From DUTS01 sp050951605 (GTDB lineage Bacteria > Bacillota > Peptococcia > DRI-13 > DTU073): a stretch of DNA of 64,000 nucleotides. Positions 35,412-44,649 of this stretch are shown piece after piece (position 1 is the first letter of the stretch; each line of letters starts with the position of its first letter). A model generated the notes under the pieces. It was given only the letters and a program-made list of their open reading frames with translations. It was not told the DNA's origin and ran no database searches. The translations under genes and the position numbers were made by a program. Location: positions 372,001 to 436,000 of the forward strand of contig JBMNJJ010000009.1 in NCBI GenBank assembly GCA_050951605.1, read 5' to 3'.

Positions 35412-36440
35412 ATGAGTCCTTTTTTACAGAAAAATACAAAAAGGATGCGAGGTACACTAAAGTTTATAGCATTAATTGTAGTACTTGGTGTGTTTTTGAG
35501 TACGTTTTTTTATAGTCAATTAGGCTCGGTTGATTCTGAGGATAATGTGGACAGGTTATTTGTAGTGAAACATGGTACTACTTCAACACAGATTGCTAAA
35601 AACTTGGAAAAAGAGGGACTGATAAAAAACTCGCAAGCTTTTGTTTTTTATGCTAAGTTAACACGTAATCTTAGTAAATTAAAAGCAGGACACTATCTAT
35701 TTAATCCGTCCATGAATATTCCGCAAATTATAGCTAAACTAGTGGAAGGGAAGGTAGCTTCTATTAGTTTTACTATTCCCGAGGGATATTGTTTACAGCA
35801 AATAGCTGAAGTTTTAGCTAAAAAGGAAATTATGACTGAAAAAGAGTTTTGGGCAGTAGTTAAAGAAGGCGATTTTACATATTCCTTTTTGCAGGATTTA
35901 CCACAAACAGAAAAAAGATTAGAAGGATACCTTTTTCCTGATACATATATAATCCCTATGGGAGCCTCGGCTGAAGAAGTTATTGCGATGATGTTAAGGC
36001 GATTTGATACTATTTATAAAAAACTGCCTCCTAATAAGACGAGGTTAACAACTCATGAAGTGGTGACTTTAGCTTCCATAATAGAGGGTGAATGTCTTTT
36101 AGATCGGGAAAGGTCTATAGTTGCTTCTGTTTTTTTAAATCGTCTTAAAATAGGACAGAAGTTAGAAGCCGATGCTACTGTACAGTATATTCTTGAGGAG
36201 AGAAAGCAACGAGTTTTATTTAAAGATACAGAAATAGAATCTGCCTATAATACATACAGAAATAAAGGGCTTCCCCCGGGACCTATTGGGTGTCCCGGTG
36301 AAGCTTCTTTACGAGCGGTCTTGGAACCAGCCGATACTAATTATTTTTATTTTGTAGCTAAAAAAGATAACAGTGGGGAACACGTTTTTGCCCGAACTTT
36401 TGATGAGCATAAGAGAAATAAGAAAAAATTAGGATATTAG
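35412..36440 (+). CDS. mltG: endolytic transglycosylase MltG
   Basis: Membrane-anchored lytic transglycosylase (YceG family) thought to release nascent glycan strands during elongation. A cytoplasmic N-terminus and one helix (FIALIVVLGVFLSTFFY) precede a LysM-like segment with VKHGTTSTQIAKNLEKEG and the catalytic domain: EGYLFPDTY, the catalytic Glu in ASIIEGE, DATVQYI, YNTYRNKGLPPGPIGCPG. Length 342 aa is normal. Start ATG follows AAAGGAG. Confidence 0.95.
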   Translation: MSPFLQKNTKRMRGTLKFIALIVVLGVFLSTFFYSQLGSVDSEDNVDRLFVVKHGTTSTQIAKNLEKEGLIKNSQAFVFYAKLTRNLSKLKAGHYLFNPSMNIPQIIAKLVEGKVASISFTIPEGYCLQQIAEVLAKKEIMTEKEFWAVVKEGDFTYSFLQDLPQTEKRLEGYLFPDTYIIPMGASAEEVIAMMLRRFDTIYKKLPPNKTRLTTHEVVTLASIIEGECLLDRERSIVASVFLNRLKIGQKLEADATVQYILEERKQRVLFKDTEIESAYNTYRNKGLPPGPIGCPGEASLRAVLEPADTNYFYFVAKKDNSGEHVFARTFDEHKRNKKKLGY

Positions 36441-36456
36441 TTAGTGGGGTGTTAAA

Positions 36457-37116
36457 GTGGGGGAAAGGATTATACCAGAAAACATTGCTGCTTTTTTGCA
36501 AGAATTACTTCCTCAAAAACCTCCTCTTTTTGCGGAAATAGAAAAGGAATGTGAAAAGGATTATATACCACTTATTAAGCCGGAAGTGGGGCAGCTTTTA
36601 CAGGTGCTTTTAGGGATTAAACCAGCAGAGAGAATTTTAGAAATAGGGACAGGGATTGGTTACTCTACTTTGTGGTTGGCTTTAGCGCCTAACAAGGGAA
36701 GACGCCATATTACAACTGTGGAAATTGAGAAAAAAAGATATGAGCGAGCCTGTCATTATTTTCAAAAAGCCGGTGTGAGTTCTGAAGTAACTCCGATTTT
36801 AGGTGATGCACATGAAATTATTCCTCGCTTAAAGGATACATATGATTTTGTGTTTATAGATGCGGCGAAAGGACAGTATCCTGAATTTTTGCATAAGGTT
36901 TGGCCATTCCTAGAACCGGGTGGTGTGTTGGTACTCGACAATATTTTATTAAATGGTTGGGTTGTGGAGATGTATTGGCCTGAACGTCGTAAAAAAACAA
37001 TGGTTTGTCGGCTGAGGAAGTTGTTAGAGATGTTAAAGAACCATCCCGAGCTACTGACCACGATTCTACCTTTAGGCGATGGAGTTTCTGTGAGTGTAAG
37101 GAAAATGGAAAAGTAA
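36457..37116 (+). CDS. trmR: O-methyltransferase, probable tRNA 5-hydroxyuridine methyltransferase TrmR
   Basis: Class I SAM methyltransferase of 219 aa. SAM-binding motif LEIGTGIGYSTLWLA, then the acidic end TVEIEKKRYERA, and the metal-site region FVFIDAAKGQYPEF followed by LVLDNILLNG, as in the YrrM/TrmR and catechol-O-methyltransferase-like group. TrmR makes mo5U34 in tRNA in Bacillus. The specific assignment rests on position next to mltG and the U32 gene (hydroxylation step). Start is GTG 36457. Confidence 0.85.
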   Translation: MGERIIPENIAAFLQELLPQKPPLFAEIEKECEKDYIPLIKPEVGQLLQVLLGIKPAERILEIGTGIGYSTLWLALAPNKGRRHITTVEIEKKRYERACHYFQKAGVSSEVTPILGDAHEIIPRLKDTYDFVFIDAAKGQYPEFLHKVWPFLEPGGVLVLDNILLNGWVVEMYWPERRKKTMVCRLRKLLEMLKNHPELLTTILPLGDGVSVSVRKMEK

Positions 37117-37198
37117 AGTTTAAGTATGAGAAAGCCGTTAATGAGCCTACGCTTATTTAGTAAGGCTTATTTGTTAATGTCGAGGAGGTGTTAAAAAG

Positions 37199-38440
37199 AT
37201 GAAGAAAAAAGCGGAGTTATTGGCTCCGGCGGGTAACTTGGAAAAATTGAAGATTGCTATTATTTATGGGGCAGATGCTGTTTATTTAGGTGGTAAAGAG
37301 TATGGTTTGCGAGCTTCTGCCGGAAATTTTACTTTAAAAGAAATCAAAGAAGGAGTGGGTTTTGCCCATAAATATGGAGCGAAAGTTTATGTCACAGTGA
37401 ATATTTTTGCTCATAATCGTGATTTGGAGAGTTTGCCTGGGTATTTAAAAAAATTAGAGGAAATAGATGCAGATGGAGTTATTTTCTCTGACCCGGGAGT
37501 CTGGAAAATTGCCCAGGAAATAAATTCCAAACTAAGCTTACACCTTAGTACTCAGGCAAATACTACTAATTGGGCAAGTGCACGGTTTTGGCAAGAACAT
37601 GGTGTGGAAAGGCTAGTTTTGGCGCGAGAATTATCTTTAGAAGAGATTAAAGAAATCCGGGAAAAGGTGGACGCGGAATTAGAGGTTTTTGTGCATGGGG
37701 CGATGTGTATCTCTTATTCGGGTAGATGTCTTTTAAGCAATTATATGGCAGGTCGTGATGCTAACTTGGGTGAGTGTGCTCAACCGTGTCGCTGGAATTA
37801 TGCTTTAGTTGAGGAAAAACGTCCCGGTCAAGTATATCCTATTTTTGAGGATGAGCGAGGTTCCTATATATTTAATTCGCAAGATCTATGTTTAATTAGA
37901 CATTTACCGGAATTAATTAATTCCGGTGTAGATAGTTTAAAAATTGAAGGACGGATGAAAAGTGTTCATTATGTGGCGACAGTGGTTCAAGCTTATCGGA
38001 AGGCTCTTGATGCTTATTATGCTGATCCTGCCGGATATGTATTTGCGGAGCAGTGGTACGATGAAATTTTAAAAGTGAGCCATCGTGATTATACAACAGG
38101 TTTTCTTTTTGGTAAGCCTCAGGCAGAGGCACAGAATTATGAGACTTCTTCGTATTTACGCTATTATGACTTTGTAGGGCTTGTACTTGATTATGATGAG
38201 GATACGGGGATGGCTACGGTGGAACAGCGCAATAATTTTAGGGTGGGGGATGAATTAGAAATTACTGGTCCACAAACAGAGCTTTTTAATCAGAAAGTGG
38301 GGGTAATGAGAGATGAGGATGGACGGCAAATTAGGGTGGCTCCACATCCTCAGCAGGTTGTTCGGTTAAAAGTTGATAAACCAGTCAGACCATGGGATTT
38401 AATAAGAAGGGCAAAAAACATTGGGGGGAAAAACTTATGA
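37199..38440 (+). CDS. U32 family protein, probable tRNA 5-hydroxyuridine synthesis protein TrhP
   Basis: Peptidase U32 family member of 413 aa of the YrrO/TrhP group, which makes ho5U34 in tRNA from prephenate rather than cutting proteins. N-terminal ELLAPAGNLEKLKIAIIYGADAVYLGG and the cysteine-containing GRCLLSNYMAGRDANLGECAQPCRW are diagnostic, with DSLKIEGRMKS further on. Bacillus has two adjacent U32 genes (yrrN, yrrO); only one is seen. It follows trmR, consistent with successive hydroxylation and methylation. Its stop overlaps the next start (ATGA). Confidence 0.88.
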   Translation: MKKKAELLAPAGNLEKLKIAIIYGADAVYLGGKEYGLRASAGNFTLKEIKEGVGFAHKYGAKVYVTVNIFAHNRDLESLPGYLKKLEEIDADGVIFSDPGVWKIAQEINSKLSLHLSTQANTTNWASARFWQEHGVERLVLARELSLEEIKEIREKVDAELEVFVHGAMCISYSGRCLLSNYMAGRDANLGECAQPCRWNYALVEEKRPGQVYPIFEDERGSYIFNSQDLCLIRHLPELINSGVDSLKIEGRMKSVHYVATVVQAYRKALDAYYADPAGYVFAEQWYDEILKVSHRDYTTGFLFGKPQAEAQNYETSSYLRYYDFVGLVLDYDEDTGMATVEQRNNFRVGDELEITGPQTELFNQKVGVMRDEDGRQIRVAPHPQQVVRLKVDKPVRPWDLIRRAKNIGGKNL

Positions 38441-38994
38441 AGTTTTCAATGCGAATGGAGATAAATTATTATCAGCAAAATGAGGCTTCTTTAATCTTGG
38501 ATAGCGATAATTCTGCTCAAGCAGAATCGTTTGGTGAAATCTTATTATTTTGCTGTTTTACATTAAGATTATTAGTGAAATTTGGACAATCTAACGCCGG
38601 ATATGCTCTCGCGATGTCCTTATTTGAGATAAGCGAAAATTTAAAGAAAGTAAATGATGCCAATAGTTTTAATGTTCCTAAATTGGTAGAATACAATGGA
38701 AAAGCGGGACAAAAATGGTTTTCAGCTAACTTAAAGTATGATTCAAATAATAAATTTAATTTTAAAATGCTTACAGGAGGATTTGGTTTTTTGGGAAAAG
38801 AATTAGATTTTTATGGAATAAATGCGGTAATGCTTTTTTTAAGCTATTTAGTGGAAAATAGAAGAGATGATCAAATTTATATGATGAGATTAACTGAAAT
38901 AGTAAAGAAATGTGAACAGGTTTTTATTTCTAGACAATTAACAAAGAAAAATGAAAAGAAAATGGCTTTAGTAATTGCGGGAACAACAATCTGA
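38437..38994 (+). CDS. hypothetical protein coupled to the U32 gene
   Basis: I do not recognise this 185-aa protein. It starts with ATG 38437 in an ATGA overlap with the U32 gene, so it should be co-translated with it, with GGGGGG a few bases upstream. It is predicted mainly helical, without a signal peptide or cysteine motif; the middle contains hydrophobic stretches (LLFCCFTLRLLVKF, YGINAVMLFLSYLV) and a LTGGFGFLGKELDFYG segment. It marks the end of the conserved block and the start of variable DNA. Confidence 0.7.
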   Translation: MKFSMRMEINYYQQNEASLILDSDNSAQAESFGEILLFCCFTLRLLVKFGQSNAGYALAMSLFEISENLKKVNDANSFNVPKLVEYNGKAGQKWFSANLKYDSNNKFNFKMLTGGFGFLGKELDFYGINAVMLFLSYLVENRRDDQIYMMRLTEIVKKCEQVFISRQLTKKNEKKMALVIAGTTI

Positions 38995-39061
38995 TTATAA
39001 TATTAAGGATTAATTAATTATCATAATTAAATGTAGAATTTTTTGAAAGGAGATAATATCG

Positions 39062-39466
39062 ATGCCCTTTAAATATGACCATAATTGCTTTGCTTGTGGG
39101 GAACAGAACCCAGGTGGATTAAAGTTGAAGTTTACTCAGGAAGGTAATGTTATTAGTACTATTTTTACACCTTCAGAAATCTATCAAGGATATCCCGGAA
39201 TTTTACATGGAGGAATTACTAGTACTGTTTTTGATGAGGTGATGTCCCAATGCTTATGGGTTCTAGGGCAAGCAGCATTTACAGCTCGTCTTGAAGTGCG
39301 TTTTAGGCAGAACATTTCGATAGATAAGCCAGTCAAATTTGAGGCTTGGATCGTGAAACGGAAAGGAGCGCTTGTTGATCTAGAGTCCAAAGCTGTATTG
39401 AAAAATGGTGAAGTAGCTGCTGAAGCGAAAGGTAGATTTATGTTGATCAAGGAGATTCATGAGTAG
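39062..39466 (+). CDS. PaaI-type hotdog-fold thioesterase
   Basis: A 134-aa hotdog protein. The N-terminal CFACGEQNPGGL, then YPGILHGGITSTVFDEVM (with the HGG and catalytic acidic residue region) and the final strand with GEVAAEAKGRFM are typical of PaaI/YbgC-like acyl-CoA thioesterases. Substrate unknown. Start ATG follows GAAAGGAGATAA. It lies 30 bases before an esterase gene, possibly in one transcript. Confidence 0.85.
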   Translation: MPFKYDHNCFACGEQNPGGLKLKFTQEGNVISTIFTPSEIYQGYPGILHGGITSTVFDEVMSQCLWVLGQAAFTARLEVRFRQNISIDKPVKFEAWIVKRKGALVDLESKAVLKNGEVAAEAKGRFMLIKEIHE

Positions 39467-39495
39467 TGAGATTTATTGCATAGGGGCTGAGGTTT

Positions 39496-40257
39496 ATGAA
39501 AGTTATTCATCGTAATGCACGACCTTTTTTTTATGAAGGAAATAAGGAGATAAGTTGTCTTTTAATCCATGGTTTTACAGGTTCACCGGCTGATATGAGA
39601 CCTTTAGGTGCTTATTTACAGAAAAAAGGTTATGGAGTTTCGGGTATACTTCTACCCGGGCATGGAACAATACCACGGGACTTAGCTCAAACAGATTGGG
39701 CACAGTGGTATAAAGCTGTAGAAGATGAATATCTTAGATTGCGGAAAAGGTATAAATTAATTATTCCCATGGGTTTGTCCCTGGGAGGAATTCTAGCACT
39801 TTATTTATCTGTTAAACATGAAGTCAAAGGTTTAGTTTCTCTTAGCGCACCTGTTTTTTTTAGGGATGAAAGAGCCTATGATGTAGTTGAAACTGACTTG
39901 GAGTATTTTAGCAAGAATCGCACCGCTGAAGAAAAGAAACGCAACTTAGCTAAAGGGCGTTTCTCTTATGGGGAAATACCGATTGCGGCGTTCGCTTCCC
40001 TGATAGAATTTATTGATATGGTGAAGGAAGAATTAGGTGAAATTAAGGCACCTGCTTTGTTGTTTCAGTCTCAAGATGATCCTCTTGTTAATCCGCAAAG
40101 TGCTCAGTATCTTTACGACCGTTTAGGTAGTATGCAAAAGAAGCTGGTTTGGCTGGAAAAATCGAAACATGTTATTACTTTAGGGGCAGAACGTCAGCAA
40201 GTATTTGAAGCCATAGAGTTTTTTCTAGAAGGAGTTTGTCTCAATACAAAACTATAA
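39496..40257 (+). CDS. alpha/beta hydrolase (carboxylesterase)
   Basis: A 253-aa serine hydrolase resembling the Geobacillus Est30 group. The oxyanion-hole segment LLIHGFTGSPADM, the nucleophile elbow GLSLGG, the acid in SQDDPLV and the catalytic His in KSKHVI are in the expected order, completing a Ser-Asp-His triad. No signal peptide, so cytoplasmic. Physiological substrate unknown. Confidence 0.9.
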   Translation: MKVIHRNARPFFYEGNKEISCLLIHGFTGSPADMRPLGAYLQKKGYGVSGILLPGHGTIPRDLAQTDWAQWYKAVEDEYLRLRKRYKLIIPMGLSLGGILALYLSVKHEVKGLVSLSAPVFFRDERAYDVVETDLEYFSKNRTAEEKKRNLAKGRFSYGEIPIAAFASLIEFIDMVKEELGEIKAPALLFQSQDDPLVNPQSAQYLYDRLGSMQKKLVWLEKSKHVITLGAERQQVFEAIEFFLEGVCLNTKL

Positions 40258-40259
40258 TA

Positions 40260-40361
40260 ATTGATTACGCACGTTATAACTATGCCTTTCCGACAGGATA
40301 CGAAGAAGTGGAAAATATTTTAGAAGGCAATCCTCTTCAGATAGCACATAACATTATTTAG
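40260..40361 (+). pseudogene. C-terminal remnant of a paralogue of the secreted protein at 41794
   Basis: About 33 codons in one frame end at the TAG of 40359-40361. They match the last residues of the protein at 41794-43197: both have an R-Y step, a gap, a P-x-G turn, then E-x-V-E-x-I-L-x-G-x-P-L-Q. No start or upstream part remains. It abuts the esterase stop and overlaps the end of the minus-strand membrane gene. Confidence 0.7.
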
Positions 40362-40722
40362 CCATACCCAGAATTACACCTGATATAAAAGGAATTAACC
40401 AAATAAACCAGACGAAAATACTAAATTTGTGAAAATTAAATTTTGCTTTTTCATCATGCTTAATTAAAACAATCGTTGCCCAAAGTGCATGAAAAAGCAT
40501 TAAAAGTATTGCGAGTAAACCTGTTATACCATGGAAATTTAATTTAAATCCTCCCTGAGCTATTTTGCTCATAATTGTTGTGCCGGTAGTATCAAATAAT
40601 AATCCTATCCAAAAAACATATAGATGCCAATTTTTTAGTTTTCCTTGGAATTTTTCACTCCACACTCCTGCCGTGTAAAATACTAAAGCCAAGGTAATAA
40701 AGATTACTGCATAAAAAAACAT
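40354..40722 (-). CDS. HsmA-like four-helix membrane protein
   Basis: A 122-aa membrane protein with four hydrophobic segments (FYAVIFITLALVFYTAGVW, then YVFWIGLLFDTTGTTIM, ITGLLAILLMLFHALWATIVLI, and IFVWFIWLIPFISGVILGM). It resembles the small HsmA/TIGR03987 family of unknown function; conserved-looking His residues between helices 3 and 4 suggest haem or metal binding but this is inference. The longer reading from 40770 is rejected because AGGAG is correctly placed for ATG at 40722. Confidence 0.7.
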   Translation of the reverse strand: MFFYAVIFITLALVFYTAGVWSEKFQGKLKNWHLYVFWIGLLFDTTGTTIMSKIAQGGFKLNFHGITGLLAILLMLFHALWATIVLIKHDEKAKFNFHKFSIFVWFIWLIPFISGVILGMAK

Positions 40723-40810
40723 ATGCTTACAGCTCCTAAAGGGGGTTTTTCGTATTATTATTGTTCTCAAAACGGAGATTATAATAAATAATTTTAAGGA
40801 GTATTTGCGA

Positions 40811-40834
40811 AAAAAAGTAGCCTTTTTGCTACTT
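40811..40834 (-). terminator. minus-oriented hairpin with T tract
   Basis: AAGTAGC/GCTACTT, 7-bp stem with a 6-base loop; read on the minus strand it ends in a run of seven T. It would stop antisense transcripts entering the HsmA-like gene region from the right. Confidence 0.45.
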
Positions 40835-40896
40835 GAGAAAAAATTTCATCTTTAGAACCAATTTGTTTGATTTTAAACCGAGGAGAGGAGTTTATT

Positions 40897-41590
40897 ATGA
40901 AAAGTGAAGTAATAGAAAGTTGGAAGATAAAAGGGGCTATCTTTGATTTGGATGGGGTACTTATAGATTCTATGGGAGTGTGGAAAAACCTTGATAAAGA
41001 CTTTTTGCAAAAGAGAGGGTTTGCGGTTCCACAGGATATAGATAAGGTGGTTAAAAGCTTGAGTTTTCAGGATGCTGCCGTGTATTTCAAAGAAAAATTC
41101 CACCTTTCCCAAACTATTGCAGAAATAATGGAAGAGTGGAATAAGATGGTTTTTGACGAATATGCATTTCGCATTGAATTGAAACCGGAGAGTCAGGGAA
41201 TACCTGCTATATCTTGAAACACAGGGTATAAAGATAGGGCTGGCAACGAGTAACACAAGAAAACTGACAGAAGTTGTTCTAAGAAATAACGGTGTATATG
41301 ACTATTTTGAGGTGATCAAAACGGGGGATGAGGTTGAAAGAGATAAAAATTTCCCCGATATCTATTTGCTCTGTGCGGAAGAACTACAGTTGGAACCTGA
41401 GCAATGTGTTGTGTTTGAGGATATCTTGCCGGGGATATTAAGTGCTAAGGCTGCCGGAATGAGGACGGTAGGGGTTTATGACCAGTACTCAAAACATGAA
41501 TGGGCAGGAATTAAAGCGCATGCCGCTTTATGTATCTTAAGTTTTGAAGAATTGACAGGGAGAGGGATAACCGAAGTTTGTCAAAAATAG
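40897..41590 (+). pseudogene. HAD-superfamily phosphatase, frameshifted
   Basis: The two halves of a HAD hydrolase (beta-phosphoglucomutase/phosphatase type) lie in different frames. The first (40897-41217) has motif I FDLDGVLIDS and the cap helices; the second has motif II region LATSNTRKL, a K-containing segment and motif III FEDILPGILSAKAAG. The shift falls near 41186-41192, where CCGGAGAGTC replaces the expected CCGGGAGTC, one base extra. Start ATG 40897 follows a good GAGGAGAGGAG. Either a true single-base insertion or a sequence error; otherwise the gene is intact to the end and is followed by a terminator. Confidence 0.8.
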
Positions 41591-41615
41591 TTTTATGGTT
41601 TTTTGCACTTCACAC

Positions 41616-41644
41616 TATTGTGGAGTGTTTTTTTGTATGCGGAA
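41616..41644 (+). terminator. Rho-independent terminator after the HAD gene
   Basis: A 9-bp stem CACTTCACA/TGTGGAGTG (one G-U) closes on a CTAT loop and is followed by seven T. Confidence 0.8.
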
Positions 41645-41793
41645 AGTGGTAATGATTAAAGGAATTAGTATTTTCTTATAGAATGTTCTATATAATTTCA
41701 TTTTTTTAATTATTAACACAATAATTACTAGTAGGGGTTGTTTATTGGCAAGATGGGATAGGAATTTAAAAAAGGGGGAGTGGGAGGTCAGAA

Positions 41794-43197
41794 ATGAAAA
41801 ACATGAAAAAGATTGGCATTATTGCCATATGTTTTGTTTTATTGGGAACAGGTATTATGCTTTATAAGCATTCATCAAATGAGGCGCCGGTGGTAAGTAT
41901 AGAAGGGAACAATCTTCAGGAACCGGTAGAGGGAGATAATCTTGCGGAAATAGAGCCGGAGGGTGATTTGCTTGATGCGGATGAGGAATTGCCTGATATG
42001 GAAGATAAATCCTTGGATGAGGAGGCAAGTTTATCTGGTACAAATGAGAATGACGAGAGTAGGGAAGATGAGAAAAACCATAGTTCCCATGCTGTACAAG
42101 AGCTAGTTACCGATTATCACCTTCCTGGGATAAAGGATTTGCTTAAAGTAATTGCTAAAAGTGATATTGCGCAAGATGGTACTGTTACGCTCACGGCTGA
42201 TATTAAGTGTTTGTTTAATCAAATGGGAAGAGATTATCAATTCACCTATTTACCTGAGGTAGATTGGTATAACTTTGAGTCAGTAGGGGCCGGTTTGTAT
42301 TATATACTTCGCACTGCAGGGGAGGACTCTTTAAAGGGAATGCCCCAGAATGAAGTCGAAGCAAGATTACGTAAAGTTTTTGCTGCACCTAATAATGAAT
42401 ATCCACCCATTAAGCATCAGACTTATAGTGATTTTGTGATGTTAGATGGTGAAATATATAGTTTTTGGCCCGTAGGTCTTATGGGTTATACCAGTATTTA
42501 TGAATTAACAAATTTAAGTATGCGAAAAGAGGGGGATTATACATATTACACAGCTTTTGTTAATGAATATTTGTTTGATCTCGATGGTAATTATCCATCC
42601 GGAAAAAATGAGACTTTTTTATTTGATAAGGCAGAAGTTTTAGGGTATTCTCCCCGTGCTACTTTAGAATATTTATTAATAACCGAAGAAATCAGAGAGG
42701 CAGATAAAAAAGAAATTTATAAGATAGAATTCCGTGTTGAGGGGGATAGTATTATCCCTGTGATTATTTCTGTTAGGTGTGGCGAGTATGGGAACCCTAA
42801 TTCAATTGTGTATGACAATACTGAATATGGTTTTACATTTTTTTTACCGGAAAGTTGGCCAGGTTATACAGTTATAACTGGTCAATGGGAAAAATCTGTT
42901 CCGAAAGGTTCAGCAGATGAGAAAATGATGAAAAAAGGTCCGCAAATATTTATTAGACATCCTCGTTGGACTTCTGAAGACCCACGCCAGGATATTCCGA
43001 TTATGATTTTTTCTCATAGTCAATGGGATTTACTACAGCAGACATTGCCTACTTGGTCAAGGGTACTCGCTCATAATGCCCAATACGTTTTTGTAACCTC
43101 CTATAGTCGTTATCAAGATTCATATCTGCCGGGATGTGATGAAGTAGAAAGTATTTTAAACGGGAAACCTCTTCAGGTTAAGGAAAAACAAACATAA
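41794..43197 (+). CDS. secreted or membrane-anchored protein of unknown function (paralogue 1)
   Basis: A 467-aa exported protein. A hydrophobic N-terminal segment (IGIIAICFVLLGTGIML) without a lipobox Cys is followed by an acidic, repeat-like linker of about 80 residues. The C-terminal third contains a compact domain beginning near YDNTEYGFTFFLPESWPGY and ending in the YSRYQDSYLPGCDEVESIL region, a domain I have the impression is widespread in Firmicutes but cannot name. The first 60 codons are nearly identical to the next gene. ATG 41794 or 41803; GGGAGG precedes the former. Confidence 0.75.
   Translation: MKNMKKIGIIAICFVLLGTGIMLYKHSSNEAPVVSIEGNNLQEPVEGDNLAEIEPEGDLLDADEELPDMEDKSLDEEASLSGTNENDESREDEKNHSSHAVQELVTDYHLPGIKDLLKVIAKSDIAQDGTVTLTADIKCLFNQMGRDYQFTYLPEVDWYNFESVGAGLYYILRTAGEDSLKGMPQNEVEARLRKVFAAPNNEYPPIKHQTYSDFVMLDGEIYSFWPVGLMGYTSIYELTNLSMRKEGDYTYYTAFVNEYLFDLDGNYPSGKNETFLFDKAEVLGYSPRATLEYLLITEEIREADKKEIYKIEFRVEGDSIIPVIISVRCGEYGNPNSIVYDNTEYGFTFFLPESWPGYTVITGQWEKSVPKGSADEKMMKKGPQIFIRHPRWTSEDPRQDIPIMIFSHSQWDLLQQTLPTWSRVLAHNAQYVFVTSYSRYQDSYLPGCDEVESILNGKPLQVKEKQT
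41803..41987 (+). repeat. 185-bp duplicated 5-prime module, copy 1
   Basis: Bases 41803-41987 match 43246-43430 without gaps and with few differences, covering the signal segment and the start of the acidic linker. Similarity stops abruptly afterwards. Confidence 0.9.
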
Positions 43198-43245
43198 TGC
43201 TGAGGATTAACGTTAACAAAATAAAAACCAAAATGGGGGTTAGAA

Positions 43246-43430
43246 ATGAAAAAGATTGGTATTATTGCTTTATGTTTTGTTTTATTAGGAACTGGTGTTT
43301 TTCTTTATAAGCATTCATCAAATGAGGAGCCGGTGGTAAGTATAGAAGGGAACAATCTTCAGGAACCGGTAGAGGGAGATAACCTTGCGGAAATAGAGCC
43401 GGAGGGTGATTTGCTTGATACGGATGAGGA
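43246..43430 (+). repeat. 185-bp duplicated 5-prime module, copy 2
   Basis: Second copy of the module at 41803-41987, in the same frame and at the same place in the gene. Most differences are synonymous or conservative. Confidence 0.9.
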
Positions 43431-44451
43431 AGAAGATCTGTCCGATACAAATGAGAATGACGAGAAAAAAGAAGAGGAAAGCGTTGTAGATACAGGTAAT
43501 AGTACTGTCATTCAAGCTGCGGAAAGATATTTAGCTCCGGAGTTGGATTGGAGTGCAGAATATAGCAGTACACCTATTTATGGTCTTTATTCTATAATTC
43601 TTAGCAGAACACGTGACTTTAATGACAGTATAGAAGAGATTTTATCCGAAATAGAATATGAACGTGAAGAGGCGCGATCTTTAAAGCCGGATGAGGCATT
43701 AATGTCTTTAATTGAAACTGAACCGCTTTTTGCACAAATCAAAAGTAAAACTAACACAATGTATTCACTATATTCTTTAGACGGTAAAATTGGTGAATAT
43801 TACGGAAAGTATACACAACAGCTTCTCGAACATTTTGTAGATTATATTATTTTTGACGAGGATGCTCCTGATGGCTTTTTTATCAGTGGTACACAAAATC
43901 ATATGCCACAACCGGTTAAGGTGTTTGTTAATTGTAAGCTTAGTGCAAAGGAAAGAGACTTGGAAATTCGAAAATTGCGGGAGTTTGATGAGGAAAAACT
44001 GCTCGAAGTGGGGAGACAATTAATTGGTGAGGAGAGGGAAGTTATTATTGCTCAATATCTGGAATGTGATTTAAACAATGACCAAAAAGTGGAAAAAATT
44101 GTTAACTATAATAATTTTATTTCAGATCCGGATGTTGACGAATATTTAATAGGCGACCAACCGAAAAACAGTTGGCAAGAAAAATATTATTCCATCCTGG
44201 TAATTTTAGATGACCACTATCAACCTCTAGGTTTTATCCAAAACATGCCGGATTTTTCGGGGATTGATAATCTCCAGGCATATGAGATCGGACGGACAGC
44301 AGTTCAATATCTTGTGGATATCGATAATGATAATCAAATGGAGATTATTAGTTTTAGACGCGGTTGGGAATATGACGACTATCTTTTTAGCAAATTTACT
44401 GCAGATAAGGTAGAGAGTTATTATCAAAGATATTTTTGGATTTTCTATTAA
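43246..44451 (+). CDS. secreted or membrane-anchored protein of unknown function (paralogue 2)
   Basis: A 401-aa protein sharing the N-terminal hydrophobic segment and acidic linker of the preceding gene but with an unrelated C-terminal part. That part is predicted mixed alpha/beta; near its end YLVDIDNDNQMEIISF is an acidic, Asp-rich loop resembling calcium-type repeats. No known domain was recognised. Its start ATG 43246 follows GGGGGTTAG. It lies 48 bases after its paralogue, so it is likely co-transcribed and derived by partial tandem duplication. Confidence 0.75.
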   Translation: MKKIGIIALCFVLLGTGVFLYKHSSNEEPVVSIEGNNLQEPVEGDNLAEIEPEGDLLDTDEEEDLSDTNENDEKKEEESVVDTGNSTVIQAAERYLAPELDWSAEYSSTPIYGLYSIILSRTRDFNDSIEEILSEIEYEREEARSLKPDEALMSLIETEPLFAQIKSKTNTMYSLYSLDGKIGEYYGKYTQQLLEHFVDYIIFDEDAPDGFFISGTQNHMPQPVKVFVNCKLSAKERDLEIRKLREFDEEKLLEVGRQLIGEEREVIIAQYLECDLNNDQKVEKIVNYNNFISDPDVDEYLIGDQPKNSWQEKYYSILVILDDHYQPLGFIQNMPDFSGIDNLQAYEIGRTAVQYLVDIDNDNQMEIISFRRGWEYDDYLFSKFTADKVESYYQRYFWIFY

Positions 44452-44649
44452 GAAACATCTATACTCCTGACGGTTTTGCTTTTAATGTTCACTAAATTTA
44501 AGTAAAATTTTTAATAGGGGTTGTTTGGGTTTTTTATGGTTTTATTAATTTTGTTAGTTCTGAATTTGTCGTGACTAATAAAGGAGTATTAGTTAAAACA
44601 GGATTAATTAAAAGAGATACTTTAGAAACACTTTTTTCGAAAAAGCTGT

